A stretch of DNA of 64,000 bases, from positions 5,724,174 through 5,788,173 of the forward strand of contig NW_022204507.1 of the NCBI RefSeq assembly GCF_008831285.2, written 5' to 3'. Source of the stretch: Nymphaea colorata. Taxonomy: Eukaryota; Streptophyta; Magnoliopsida; Nymphaeales; Nymphaeaceae. This document shows positions 34,256 through 45,224 of the stretch, piece by piece. The notes under the pieces are model-generated. The model did no database searches, was not told the origin of the DNA, and was given only the letters and a program-made list of their open reading frames with translations. Position 1 is the stretch's first letter. Every line of letters begins with the position of its first letter. The translations under genes were made by a program, and so were the position numbers.

Positions 34256-34672
34256 TTACTCGGGTGTAGGTAGTTCAATCGCTCTGCATGAGACTACACA
34301 AATAAGAACAGAACGTTTATTCATGTACCCTGCGGAAAAAATGAGATAATAAAGTCTACCAACGAAGGAACTTTTAAAATAATACATGACCGAACAAAGT
34401 GCAACAGAGAGAATGCAAAACGAGAGTGAAGAAGAATTTCTGCCGAATCTGCTGATTGCTCCCACTTGTTTGATACAAAAACTTGAGAATCCCTGCATAT
34501 TTGTGGAGCCACGGGGCCCTTTTGACAAAAGACCTACACCTGAACTCCATGGCTTTGCATCTGCTATCCCGATCATGATTTTTCTACCCGAAGAGGTAAT
34601 AAAGGAAAGAAAGGGGTCTTCCCCTTTGAGGCCAGTTGTGGGTGAGTCCCCATTGAAGAAAACATAGCAGGG
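34256..34672 (-). pseudogene. Possible terminal exon, not recognised
   Basis: 139 codons are open in one frame on the minus strand, from just after an acceptor-like TGTTTTAG to a stop at 34,256. It contains GDSPTTGLKGEDPFLSFITS, MIGIADAKPWSSGVG and a hydrophobic stretch LSFCILSVALCSVMYYF. I know no matching family and found no upstream exon. In copy D a one-base change in an A-run truncates the end, so this may be chance or decay. Confidence 0.22.
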
Positions 34673-36485
34673 CTAAAACAAAGGAAAGAAACAGATGCAA
34701 AACCAAAGGCTTCCCCACTCATTTCATTTCATTACATACTTATAGTTACAAAAACAATCACGATAACACAGCACCAATAAATTCTGTTATACAGAATTGT
34801 CAAGAGTGCACAGAATAACTAGAACCACTCCTCCTATTGATGGTGATGGGCAAAAAATATCTCAAGCGTGCACAATATCTCCGTGACAAAAATATCCTTT
34901 AAGAGCTGATAAAGATTATTTTAACATGAGTTGTTGATACAGGTATGCTGGACCGATTCTGATTTTGAACGCACTCCCTTTAACACCCATCTGATGAGAG
35001 AAAGATGCAAGGTGTACCACCACTATTAACAATCTCCCTTAAAGTTGAAATGAGTAGGAAATCGTAGAGACCATTAGAAGCCGTTACTGTCTGGTCCTTG
35101 ACATGAGAGAACCTGAAAAATATTACTTAATTTGGTTATTTTTTCTTGGGTTGTTACAGGCAAGAAAGATGGAATTCGGTGGAGGCATTAACCAGCCGCG
35201 GGATCATCACATATCCAAGCACGAAGAATACTTTCAGAAAAGAAATTAAAATACAATGCATTTTACGACTCTCTCTAAGTAATAACGAGAAATTAACAAG
35301 AAAAACCCGGTTTTTTGAACGAGCTTTGGCAGATGGTGTCAGTTAAGATGTACCACATTTTTTCTAAGCACCAGTAAAAACCTCATCCTGTGCTCAAAAA
35401 TGAATACCACTGGAACCTCTGGTGTCGAGGGAAAAATTTGAAGGAACGAACCTGAGAAAGAAGACTTGGCCAGCCCGTGGACGTGGATTAATCCAAGCCA
35501 CGTACCTCTTGCAACATTGTGAGAGACAGAAAGAGCGAGATTAAGTAGGGAAAGTGTGAATAAAGATCTCAGGGCAAACCTTCACTTGTTTGCGTGAATG
35601 GCACGGCAGGGAAGCGCATGGAAATGCTGATCATGGAAATTGAAAGATGGGACCGATCAGAGAAATTGGAGATTATGATCATATTGCACGGCCACCTTCT
35701 GTGAAATCAGCTCATGTGTTTTCGAAGCTAATTCGGCATTCTGTAAAGGAAACTACAGATTAAAATCGCTAAACTGCATTGGGTGGACATGGAAAGGATG
35801 GTTCAGAAAATTTCCTAGCATTTTCAGGAAGAATGTGGTTGTCATTTCATGAATGGGGGAGAAGTTGGAAGTCGACGGACTTTAGAAATCAGTTTACGGT
35901 TTGCGGCCTTAATGCGGGTTGTAAAAATTTGGAAACTTAGTATCTGCGTTTGCTACGCGGGTTGATGAACTTACATTGACATTAATTTCCTTGAAATTGC
36001 ATGGCCAGTTTCCTGTTAAATCAGTTAATCTACAAGTGTTTTGAGATGGAGATCAAATCAAAACCAGTATTTCTGTGTTCATGCGTTTGGAAGATGACGG
36101 ACTTGAATGTTAACGTTGATCTCTCTATCGCTTTTAATTTTCATGTTCGAAAAATTAAAGTATAGCTGACAAGATCAAAATTGTCTAATAGTTGTTGTGT
36201 CAAATACAGGCCATAATAAGCGGTTCTATAAATATTCAATATCTGATCCCAAAAATCTTAGAATCTACAAAAGATAGATTCACATTATCACATTTGACTC
36301 ACTATTGTGATGCAATTCTGGACCTGTATGTGTGCACATATATATGGGTGTGCTCGTTGTAGATGCCGCACTTGAATCAGATCTTTAGTTGGGCTCAAGT
36401 TCCGTAACAAGTTTTTTAATAATTTTCAACAGACATCAGCCTGGTTACTTACCCGTTCACTTGCATTAATTGGAAATTGCTCTTT

Positions 36486-36489
<4 letters not shown>
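34673..36489. other. Spacer, nothing firmly coding
   Basis: Short open frames exist (for example around 35,150-35,346, after an acceptor-like TTGTTACAG), but none resembles a known protein or links to a neighbour by splice sites. Otherwise plain AT-rich sequence. Confidence 0.4.

Positions 36490-36569
<80 letters not shown>
36490..36569. repeat. (AT)n microsatellite, about 80 bp
   Basis: AT units with one central TT interruption (…ATATTATAT…). The equivalent run in copy D is about 113 bp with the interruption changed to AATA, the largest length difference between the two copies. Confidence 0.95.
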
Positions 36570-36571
<2 letters not shown>

Positions 36572-37120
36572 CAATTTTTCTGCTTCTGTTAAGGTGGCTT
36601 TCCACTCATTGATCCTGCTTATTGCTGACAAATTCTTATTGCGTCGATGCTTTCTGAAAGTCCTTCTGATTGATGTGGTGCAATGCTGGAAACCATCAGG
36701 AGGAACATTATAAAAATATGGGAATTATACGCCTATTTTGATCACCTTGCCTGTTGTTGATCTCCACCATCATATCTATCTCCCTCGAACACCATCAGGA
36801 GTCAGCGTAGCTTTAGTTCTTGGATCGCTCAATGCATTTGAAGAGATCGCTGATCCTTTGGCCCTTTTTCACCCATGACTCAAGGATAAAGCAAGGTCTA
36901 GGGATAGTGAGATGGAGCAGATGGATGGGCATGAATCCTAGGTTGGATTTGGGTTGAACAGAGAAGTGGTTTGAAGCAGAGCAAGAAGAAGAAGAAGAGA
37001 AAAAGAGGGAGATGGGAAAGAAAGTGTACCAGGCCTCTTGAAGGAAATTAAAGTAAAAAATGGAATGGGAGATGAGGTGGGACGACGGTGATGGGAAAAG
37101 TGTTGGAAGGGGCCGGTTTA

Positions 37121-37579
37121 CACTTTGTTTGGATGGAGGAAAAGGGAAGGAAAGGGAGGGATAGAAAGGAAAGAGAAGGAAATACAATGAGAACATATGA
37201 GAATGGAAAGGAAAGGAAAGGAAAAGAAAGAAAAGAGGTGATTATAAAACTTGTTTGGATAGAAAGGAAAGGAAATGATAGAATTTATAATATTTTAAAA
37301 TAATACCCCTAACATTCAAAATGTTTAAAAAATTGAGAGGGGCATAAATGGTAGAAAGAGGCAGAGGTTTTCTTTCTTTCCCAATTCGTCCAATTTTGGA
37401 GGGATTGGATTTACATTATATTTTCCTTTCCTTTTCCTCCCATTCCTTTCCCTCCCTTTGCAACCAAACAAACTTTTTAGTTTCCTTTCATTTCCCTCCT
37501 TTCTAATTAATCAACCAAACAAATGATTGATTGTCGAATCCCTCCTTTTCCCTCCCTTTCCCTCAATCCAAACAGGACC
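37121..37579. mobile_element. Tourist-like MITE, 459 bp, TSD TTA
   Basis: The ends are imperfect inverted repeats: CACTTTGTTTGGATGGAGG at the left and, reversed, GGTCCTGTTTGGATTGAGG at the right. TTA flanks both sides (37,118-37,120 and 37,580-37,582). A TTA target and a TGTTTGGAT-type end are typical of PIF/Harbinger (Tourist) MITEs. Inside, purine-rich GGAAAGGAAA on the left faces pyrimidine-rich TTTCCTTTCC on the right, with a second inner TTGTTTGGATAG / CAACCAAACAA pair. No coding capacity. Confidence 0.65.
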
Positions 37580-37651
37580 TTAGGGTTTCACCTTGGAGGA
37601 ATCTTCTGAACGGCAACATAGAGGAGGAAATGGATGAAACAAGAAAAATTG

Positions 37652-37959
37652 TCGCAAGTGGTTCAAATAAATGTAAACTTTATGCCCATTGATGTTGTTA
37701 GTTAGCAAGCAGAACAGTGTTTCAACTACCGACACTTGATGTTTCAAGTGCCGGTGACAAGGTGTTGGCAATAGGCATATCTGGTGCAGTGTGTCTATAA
37801 AGTAGATTAAGTCGCCAAGATCTCTTAGTGCAAATTGATGGTGTAACTGATATATTGAATTGTCTCCATAATTTGAACAAAGACGTATCAGTCACCAAAC
37901 TTTTAAAATATCAAATAGAGAAAAGCGTGTCACTGACTCATTGGTCCCAGGCACAGGGT
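37652..37959. other. Spacer between MITE and copia scraps
   Basis: Unique relative to copy D. I see no clear gene or repeat; it may be decayed copia RT/RNase H sequence beyond recognition. Confidence 0.35.
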
Positions 37960-38840
37960 GTTTGCTTCAATTTGTAGAGGGCTTTAGGCAATTGGCAGAC
38001 ATCATGCACCTTGCTCTCATAGCCAGGTGGTTGATGCATGGAAACTGTTTCCTCTCACTCCCCGAAACACATTGCTGACATCAAGTTGTATCAGAACGAT
38101 GTGGATGGTGGTTGGCTTCACTGCAAGACTAAAGGTGTCAAAATAATTGATTCCTTCTACCTAGCTGTATCCCTTCGCGATTGATCTGGTCTTGTACCAC
38201 TCTGTGCTGCCATCTGACTTCCTCTTAAGCTTGAACACCCATTTACATCCAATTACATGCTGTCCTGCACATGGTGGTTCAAGAATCCAAGGCTGGTTCT
38301 GTGGAGAGCTTGCATTTCTCTGTCCATTGCTTGATGCCATTTTGGGTGTTGGTTGGCTTGATTGAGTTTAAAGGTTATTTCTTAACAAGATCAGACAAGA
38401 ACACTGTAGGAATAGAATAAGGAGCAGAAGTATAAAATTTAGGAATAGGGGTATCATCTTGTGATTGTGTGGTCATGGGATGAGTCCTAAGGGGTGGCAG
38501 TGGAGGTTCCTCTCAGTGCTGGCCGATGGTGAGTGTGATGGAGAGTTAGAAGTAAACGGTGACAACTTACAAAGGCACTTGAGCTAGGTTTGAGGAGGAT
38601 GAAGTATTAGGAGTCAATGAGTTGAGTGAGTAAAAAGATTGGTGTTGGACTAGTAATGACTGGTTCGGCTTCGCTAGATGTAGTCCTGGTGTCGGTTTTA
38701 AAAAGGAATAAGTCTTCATAAAACGACATCATGTGAGATCAATATTTTGAGTGAGTCTTTCTTCATGAATATATAGCCTTTATGCATAGAGCTATACCCA
38801 TGAAAAGCATGAATGGACAACTTAAAAGCTAATTTGTTAG
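37960..38840 (-). pseudogene. Copia RT and integrase C-terminal scraps
   Basis: Minus-strand frames at 38,840-38,690 give HAFHGYSSMHKGYIFM and LISHDVVL, the integrase C-terminal signature (GYSS.HKGY, ISRHVVFDE in intact copies). At 38,410-37,960 they give [21 protein letters not shown] and LPKALYKL, fitting RT (W..AM..E, QPPGYED, L.KALYGLKQ). The wording differs from the A/B copia, so this is another, older element. No LTR was found. Confidence 0.65.
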
Positions 38841-39099
38841 TTGTCTTGCTTTTATAAGTTTGATATGTGACATTTTAATAATTGTAGTCAGTTTTTTAAG
38901 GATGTAGTTGTTAGTAAGTAATTTCTAATTATTCTTTCAGATAGCAATATAATCACCATATAATTTTGCCTATATGGATGATAGAAGTTGGATACACCAA
39001 AATAGGTAATTTTTTATCTAACCAGTTTATGTTTCTATTATGTTATATGGTGGTGAGCTTAGTTAATTGATTTGTATGAATGTTTTCATTGATCAGTGC

Positions 39100-40150
39100 A
39101 AGCCCTGAGTACTTGAGAGGAATTGAAAATTTTCTTGACTTTGCCGAATAATTCTATTGTTGATGCCAAACTTAGATGTCTATATGTAAAGAGCAACGAC
39201 TTTTTGTCGCACTGAGTAGAAGATGCATTTAACCATACCGTATGCTTTGAATTTGCTCCAAATTACGTATATTGGAATTATCATGGTGAAAGTATACTAC
39301 CTTCAAAAAGTCAATAGAATGCGATTAGTGAATATAATATGGATGTCATGGAAGGTCGGATAGTAGGCGCATTAGGAATATCAGCATAATTTAATTTATA
39401 GTCAAGAAAATGAACCAAACAAAGATCCACTTTTAGAAGATAGTGCATATGAAAAATTAATGAAAGATGTTTACCAAGAATTATATATATGGTGCATGAA
39501 ATTCACAAAATGGTCTTTTCTTATGCATGTATTCCATATAAAGTGCCTTACTGGATGGAGTAACAAGTCATATGACATGGTACTTGAACTTCTTCATGAC
39601 GCTTTTCTGCAAGGTGTACAATTGCCAAAGTCATATTATGATAGCAAACGATCATTTGAGAATTGGGTCTCATTTATGATAAAATATATGCATGTGAAAA
39701 CAATTGCATGTTGTTTTTGAAAAGATAATGCTGAGTACCAATGTGATATCTATAGTGCTTCAACATGGAAGGATGAAACTAAGAACAATAAAGGTTACAA
39801 GACACCTGCAAGTGTTTTGCATAATTTTTCATTGATTCCAAGATTGAACAGGATGTTTATGTTATGTGAGATTGCTTCAAATAAGACATGGCATGATGAA
39901 AGGCGTGTTCAGGTTGGTCATTTGAGGCATCCAGCAAATGTCAAAGCTTGAAAGTCTTTTGATGAAATACATTCTTCTTTTGCAGCAGATAGTAATAACG
40001 TAAGACTTCGTCTAGAAGTTAATGGATTCAATCTTTTTCAAACATTGAGTTTCTCAAACAATGTTTGGCCTATTGTCATAATTGTTTATAATTTGCCCCC
40101 TGCATGTGCTTAAAACAGCCTATATTACACTTGCATTGTTGATTTGTGGG
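39100..40150 (+). pseudogene. CACTA (En/Spm) TNP2-type transposase relic
   Basis: Plus-strand frames show first the transposase-associated domain (SPEYLRGIENFLDFAE, LRCLYVKSNDFLSH, FAPNYVYWNYHGES). Then comes the Tnp2 start (KCLTGWSNKSYDMVLELLHD, LPKSYYDSKRSFEN) and further Tnp2 blocks (LHNFSLIPRLNRMFML, KTWHDERRVQVGHLRHPAN, KSFDEIHSSFAADSNNVRL, LPPACM…). The order and wording match plant CACTA transposases. Frames are broken repeatedly and the catalytic half is absent. CACTA-like subterminal repeats lie 1.3 kb downstream. Confidence 0.82.
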
Positions 40151-40980
40151 CCGAAGTCTCTTCAGGCAAAAGCGTTCGATGTTTTCTTGTAGTCTTTCAT
40201 TAATTAATTAAAGACATTATGGAATGACGGTCTGCAACATATAGCATGACCTTTTTCGCAGGTAATAATTGTATACCAGTGCTGAGTTTTACCAGAATGA
40301 ACACTAAAAAAGAGAAGACCAATAATAATTACCTGTTAATCCTGCCCAAATGTTTTTTCTTGCTTCCCCCTTGGCTTTTTCTTCTTCAATTTTTTCTTTT
40401 TGTTCCTCCTACGGTATTTTTCCCAACTTTTCTCTTGCTTCCCCTGGTACCGGCGTTTCTTCCTCAAATTTTTCTCTTCACTCTCTTGCGTCCCTCATAT
40501 GAGATTTCGAGTCGAGCACCATTGTCATCATTCCACTACAACAACTTAAAGCACTGCTGTCATTCATGGTGGGTGTAGGTAGACTATGAGTATTTTATGA
40601 AAAACAGTTCTATGAATTGGTCTCTACATTTTCATTGTCTCTATTGGGTAACTGTAACATGCGACTCTTTCGGGCGATCATAATTTTCTCATTTTTAGCA
40701 AAAATTTATTTCGATGGACTAGCTATTCTTCTTAAGTATGATGGTGAAACTGTTGACTTATCAATGGGACATTTTCCATGTTAGTTGCTATGTCAATTGT
40801 ACCTTTTCTTTATTAGTTGTTCAATCTGGAAGCATCTGAGTTTCTGGCACTGAATTGACTAGTCACAAGTGAAAAAAGATTGCAGCTAGTGATGGTCTTT
40901 CACTTTGCTTCTTTCTTGCATTTATAGGATGTGTGTGTATGTTTCTCTCTCTCATTGTTTGTCTGATGGATTTCTAGTAC
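40151..40980. other. Spacer between TNP2 relic and LysM-kinase exon
   Basis: A Phe/Leu/Pro-rich open frame at 40,246-40,578 looks like chance in pyrimidine-rich DNA. A CACTACAACAAC string occurs at 40,534, the sequence of some CACTA ends, but with no partner or TSD seen. 40,600-40,980 could be intron sequence leading to the next exon (acceptor GATTTCTAG). Confidence 0.4.
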
Positions 40981-40990
40981 TTAGTTGTCT

Positions 40991-41110
40991 ATGCTAGCCA
41001 AGCAATGCATTGATGAGGAACCAATTCTGCAACCAGACATAAAGCAAGTTGTTGTTGCCCTGCCACAAATCCTCCTCTCCTCAATTGAGTGGGAAGCTAC
41101 ACTGGCTCTA
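40991..41110 (+). pseudogene. LysM receptor-like kinase, C-terminal exon fragment
   Basis: The frame reads LSMLAKQCIDEEPILQPDIK and QVVVALPQILLSSIEWEATL. The end of the kinase domain of the plant LysM receptor-like kinase 3 type reads LAKQCVDEDPILRPDMKQVV and LSQILLSSVEWEATLAGNSQ. The expected last residues (GNSQVFSGL…GR) are replaced by unrelated sequence. No other kinase exons are present in the window, so this is an isolated piece. The Arg-to-Gln change (PILQPD) hits a conserved kinase residue. Confidence 0.72.
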
Positions 41111-41489
41111 GGTTATACCACACTAAAGAAGCAAGTTTTAACATATTTTCTTAATGTTCATTGTTCACTTGCCGACACTGCTAAACTTTGCACTATTTCC
41201 ACCTCGGTTATGAGATTACCCTGGAAGCAATTTATGTTCATGGCTTTTGAAACTTTGAACTATAACAAATCGGTTGTATTGTAATATAAGTTCAAAATTT
41301 TGTTATATATATTTGTTTAGTTTATGTGCATTTAACTGTTTCTTTTGATACATAGACTATATAAAAGCAGGTTAATATATGTATTTCTAATTTGAAAAAA
41401 ATGTCCTATGCGGATTAGGGAAAAAATTAAGACACATTCACCGAAGCATAAGATTGCGTTTGATAAAGATTAATTGTAACATTGATCTA

Positions 41490-41830
41490 GACACTGGTAA
41501 AGTTTTACCGATGTCCACGGAATCATCAGTAATTTACCGACATCTGAGACCATTGTCAGTATAAAGTTTTACTGAAGTTTTCAGCATTGTGGGTAAAAAG
41601 AAACTATTACCAACACATATCAATGTTGGTAACAATCTATTTTACCCACCTGGTTTGGCACGTCAGTGATGGTGGCTACACCAACACTTAACTTCACTAT
41701 GTTGATGATGATTTTAACCAACACCATCTTCATTAACAATCAACAAAAACATCGGTAAAACCGTTAGCAATGCATGGCTAAGTTCCACCGACATGTTTTA
41801 GTCATCGGTAATGCCTTGGCTTTTCGTACT
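41490..41830. repeat. CACTA-like subterminal repeats (TTTACCGATG type)
   Basis: A dozen or so short motifs alternate in both orientations: TTTTACCGATG, TTTACCGACATC, TTACCAACAC, ATGTTGGTAA, AACATCGGTAAAAC, GTCATCGGTAAT. Dense TTACCGAYG/CRTCGGTAA arrays are typical of plant CACTA subterminal regions, where the element's DNA-binding protein attaches. Together with the TNP2 relic this suggests one decayed element. Confidence 0.62.
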
Positions 41831-42171
41831 GATTCTTATGACCCTTGGGAGATGCCAGGAACTTTTAAAGCAGCCCCTGGTTCCTGTCTTCATTGTATTT
41901 TACAGATAAATTTCTCCATTCTTCTGATTATGATGTTGACTTGGTTAATAAGGAACCTGAAGATGATATCAGAAAAGGAATGGTACTTCTGTGTTCCTAG
42001 ACATCGGAAGAACTATAGTGGAAGGAAGCCAAATAGAATTGTAAAGGGAGGGGACTTGGAAGGCGACTGGGGCCTACCAGCTGATCAGAATTGCTGCTGA
42101 TACGAGGCGCAACGTTGGGATAAAGAAGACCTTGTTGTACTACACAGGTAGAGCACTCAAGGATGTAAACT
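41827..42171 (+). pseudogene. NAC-domain transcription factor fragment
   Basis: The pieces follow NAC subdomain order: DSYDPWEMPG (usual YDPWDLP), then EKEWYFCVPRHRKNYSGRKP and NRIVKGGDLEGDWG (usual EWYFFSPRDRKY..G.RPNR…GYWK.TG), then NVGIKKTLLYYTGRALKDVN (usual VGIKKTLVFY.GRAPKG). Frames differ between pieces and the GYWKATG box has decayed to GDLEGDWG. The N-terminal PPGFRFHPT block is absent, replaced by CACTA-like repeats. It is directly followed by duplication copy B. Confidence 0.78.
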
Positions 42172-42935
42172 GTTGCATGTTGAGATGATGATCAAATAGA
42201 AAGCTTGAATGGGACTTGAAAAAATCAACATCTCTTATGATATTCTGTGAGATTGGTCAGACACAGTTATCAACCATACGATGCCTCCAAGATGGGCTTC
42301 TATCAACAGCTTATCAGCTCCCATTAGATCATCAGGATGTCAAACGATTCTACTGATTCTGGATTCTTAACATGCCAATTTTGTGCATTTCATTGTTTTA
42401 TGCCACATATAGTTGTCAAAGAGTTTGTACTACTTTATCATCAAGACGTGCTGGTTATATCTGGTCCTTCTTTTATAAGCAGGATACATGGATAGTATAG
42501 AAGATAAATCAAAGGCAAATATCGTGAAAGTAAAAGGTTGATTTTTCGTGTTGCCTGAAAATGCGGATGTTGTTAAGGTATTCCTACTCCTCCCCATCTT
42601 TTGACACTCGTGCCTAGCAGCAAGGAACGTACACTTGTCTTTTGTTGTATGTCCCGTAATATTCAGTAATGTTAGAATCCTATTTTAGCAGCCACCAAGA
42701 GAACAAAATTTCTTCTGTTCTGGTTAGTGTTTCATTTAACTTTTTTCTACTTCTAGAAGAATCAACTGAAAATCTTCTAGTGTTGGTCATTGGCAGGTTG
42801 ATGCCAAATTGTGTACTATCTTTGGAGTTGAGATTTTATTCTTTTATATTTCTTCTTTTTAAGTACATAAACTAATTATCTTGTTACTACCATGTTTCAT
42901 ATATAAGGCTGCATTTTGTTTTTTTAATTAAAAGT

Positions 42936-43140
42936 TATAGTGGTGGTGAGTGCACCGTTATTGACTATCTGTCCCCGGGGAAAGAAATTATTGCTATAGA
43001 TTTGGCTACACCAGGCACCGCATCATCACCACGGGAGACTGTAGGGAGGGACACAATACGGTGATTTCAGAGATGAAGATAGGGGCAATACCAGTGAAGA
43101 TATCACCCGGTATAGGTCTCTTTTCCTGCAGTCTCCGTAA
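42936..43140 (+). pseudogene. Exon-like stretch, copy B
   Basis: Counterpart of 694-891 in copy A, with the same DYLSPGKEIIAIDLA wording. A lost base in the GACACAATACGG segment and an inserted GAAGATAGGGGCAATACC-like segment break the frame. The GTAAGT donor is kept. It lies 0.77 kb downstream of the NAC fragment. Confidence 0.3.
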
Positions 43141-43643
43141 GTGTCCCATTTATTAATTTTGAATGCTTATTGTGCTGCTTTTATTACTGTTATCTACTTC
43201 AGCCCGCTCGTGAGGCCATTTCCCTAACTATTTTTTCGGTTCCTTGAAGTTCTAAAGTTCCTAAGGAAATGTGCTGGGGTAAAATTGTCATTTGAAATAG
43301 TTAGTTTTAGTTTATATTGAGGTATGCCAAAGATGCTATACAAAAAATCGGGTAAGGTTATAAACTCTATAACTCCTGCTCTCTCTTCCATGTTGCAGAC
43401 TAACATCACAAAGTGCCACATAAACCATTGTTAAAACTTAATTGTTTAACAAAATCAGACTGAGTGGGCCATTTCAATCAATTATATATGGATTGAAACT
43501 TGTTTTTTCATGTGTACATGATTTATCAGTTGAGATAACCTGTTGAGAGATACTAATTAATTTCAGTGGCATTTTGTTCATGAGTAATTTCAGTATATTA
43601 GTGACATCTTTTTGGTTTAATTCCTTTTATTGTTTAAGCAGAC

Positions 43644-43949
43644 TGTGACAGGCCAGGAGGAGAGTGCCAAGACCGTCGTGTTGTTGGGGAAGATGGCATC
43701 CCCTTCTACTTCCGTGGGAGGAAGGATAAGGACTTCTGTTTGCTCTCTGAAGCCAACCTACACATTAATGAACACTTCATTGGTCAGCGGGTGGTGGGCA
43801 TGTTCGGACACTTCACATGGGTTCAATCCATTGCGGTCCTCTTTGATGATCACCAAATCTTTGTGAGTGCCAACAAGGTCATTGAGCAAATTGTTTTTCC
43901 ACCGGAGCTTGTGCTTGGAGATCCTACAGGCATACCATCATTCTATTAA
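43644..43949 (+). pseudogene. Root-cap family gene fragment, copy B
   Basis: Same core as in copy A (FYFRGRKDKDFCLLSE here, with Ser to Arg; NLHINEHFIGQR; HFTWVQSIAVLFDDHQIFV). It ends at a TAA (43,947-43,949) created by a TGT-to-TAT and frame-proximal change, about 45 codons earlier in relative extent than the copy-A stop. The independent loss supports pseudogene status for both copies. Confidence 0.7.
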
Positions 43950-44589
43950 CTTTTCGCCCTAGGGTCCAAGCTGTTTACTCTGCTTCTGCAGGTGTGATTG
44001 CAATGTCGTGGTGTTCTTTTGACAGCTCCTTCCTACTTGCATGTGCAAAAGACAATAGAACTCCATGCTCGGACACAGTCACTGGAGAGATAAGGTTTCA
44101 TTCTCCCCCTAGTTATTCATGTTTAGAGAATATGGACAGTTTCATGGTGTCCTAATGACAGCTTCATTCGTTCTCTTTTTTGCTTTCTAATATGCACAGA
44201 TAATTTCTGAGTTGCCTGCCAGTACTAATTGGAATTTTGTAATTCATTAGTACCCAAAGATGTATGTCGCCATAACATCATCTTCATTTGATGCGAACAT
44301 GTGGCAGTAATGTCAATTTGGGTGATAGCTTGCACTTTGAAGACCAGATATTTTCAAATTAGGGAGGGTTGTTGACAATGACCTACATTTACATAACAAG
44401 AATTGAAAGGTGGCTGATGATTTTGTAATGGTGGATTGGATTGTAGTTTGAGGTAGACGTACAAATGTTGGATTAATAGTTTTAAATCTTATGATTAGTT
44501 TATTGAATTTATAATGTACTTAAAATCTTAGTTTAATGACATTGATCCTTTATCTTGCTGAGAGAACTCCTTTTGTAATTAATTGTCTA

Positions 44590-44955
44590 TGCAATAGCAT
44601 CTAATGATATTTAATGACACTTTAATAGACCATCAATGGCATTCGTAATCTGTCATAAAATGTAAATAATGGCGTACAGATATGTGCCACTAAGGATGTT
44701 TATTGAAAGTTTCTGCCGTAGAGGCAGTGCCATTAAAAAGATAGATGGTGGCGTTTTTTTTTGTCATAGTAATCTAATACCAGCTTTGGAAAAACACCAC
44801 TGAGAGCTCCTTCAATGGCCAGCTGAGGCTTTTGTAAGTGCCGACTGCGGCACAACTCCAACATCAATGAAAGGTTTTCAGGATCATTAATAAAATGCCA
44901 CGAAATAGGCTATTTATGACATTTGAGTATTGTGCCACAAAATATTAAAGATAAT
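44590..44955. mobile_element. DNA-transposon remnant, left of copia B
   Basis: Counterpart of 2340-2704, with the same GTGCCAC/ATGGC motifs. It ends in ATAAT (44,951-44,955), the left target duplication of copia B. Confidence 0.45.
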
Positions 44956-45214
44956 AGAAACAAGAGCGAGAGAGAGAGGAGATGATGACACAATAGAATG
45001 AATTGTAAACCCCTACAAGACTTGGGATAAATACAACGTGTAAACTAAGTATGGTAGTACAACAATGATATAACCTTTGAGAGGTAATGGAATGTTTGAA
45101 TTCAAACTTTCTTTCCTTAGTTGGGTCGCTCCTCCATTGATGTTTTCTTTTTGCCAAGTTTAGTGGATTCAATTTCCACCAATTTCTCCTGGACAACGAG
45201 GAAAATCTTTCATA
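44956..45214 (-). repeat. Copia B 3' LTR (259 bp)
   Basis: Same internal ~55-bp deletion as in A. Its first bases on the minus strand are TATGAAAG, the canonical TG being mutated to TA. Confidence 0.85.
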
Positions 45215-45224
45215 CGGTCCCTCA

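Larger units (their letters stand above)
28822..37651. repeat. Segmental duplication, copy C
   Basis: It is nearly identical to 53,544-62,397 over about 8.8 kb: most of the gypsy 5' LTR, the broken sixth array unit and 5.4 kb of flanking DNA. Differences I found are a few substitutions and homopolymer or microsatellite length changes. The left boundary falls 16 bases inside the LTR. The right boundary corresponds to the N gap in copy D. Confidence 0.95.

Noticed and set aside
36449-36631. Ile/Tyr-repeat proteins over the AT microsatellites (also 61,166-61,462, 15,251-15,472 and 53,331-53,567)
   Set aside because: Pure translation of (AT)n; not genes.
37088-37303. Gly/Lys/Glu-rich open frame in the MITE
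   Set aside because: Translation of GGAAAGG repeats inside a MITE arm.
40534-40545. CACTACAACAAC as a CACTA terminal repeat
   Set aside because: The string fits a CACTA end, but there is no inverted partner with a 3-bp target duplication in sight and it lies between relics rather than at an edge. Kept only as a note.
40246-40578. 110-codon open frame rich in Phe, Leu and Pro
   Set aside because: Pyrimidine-rich composition, no domain, and not linked to the adjacent exon-like sequences.
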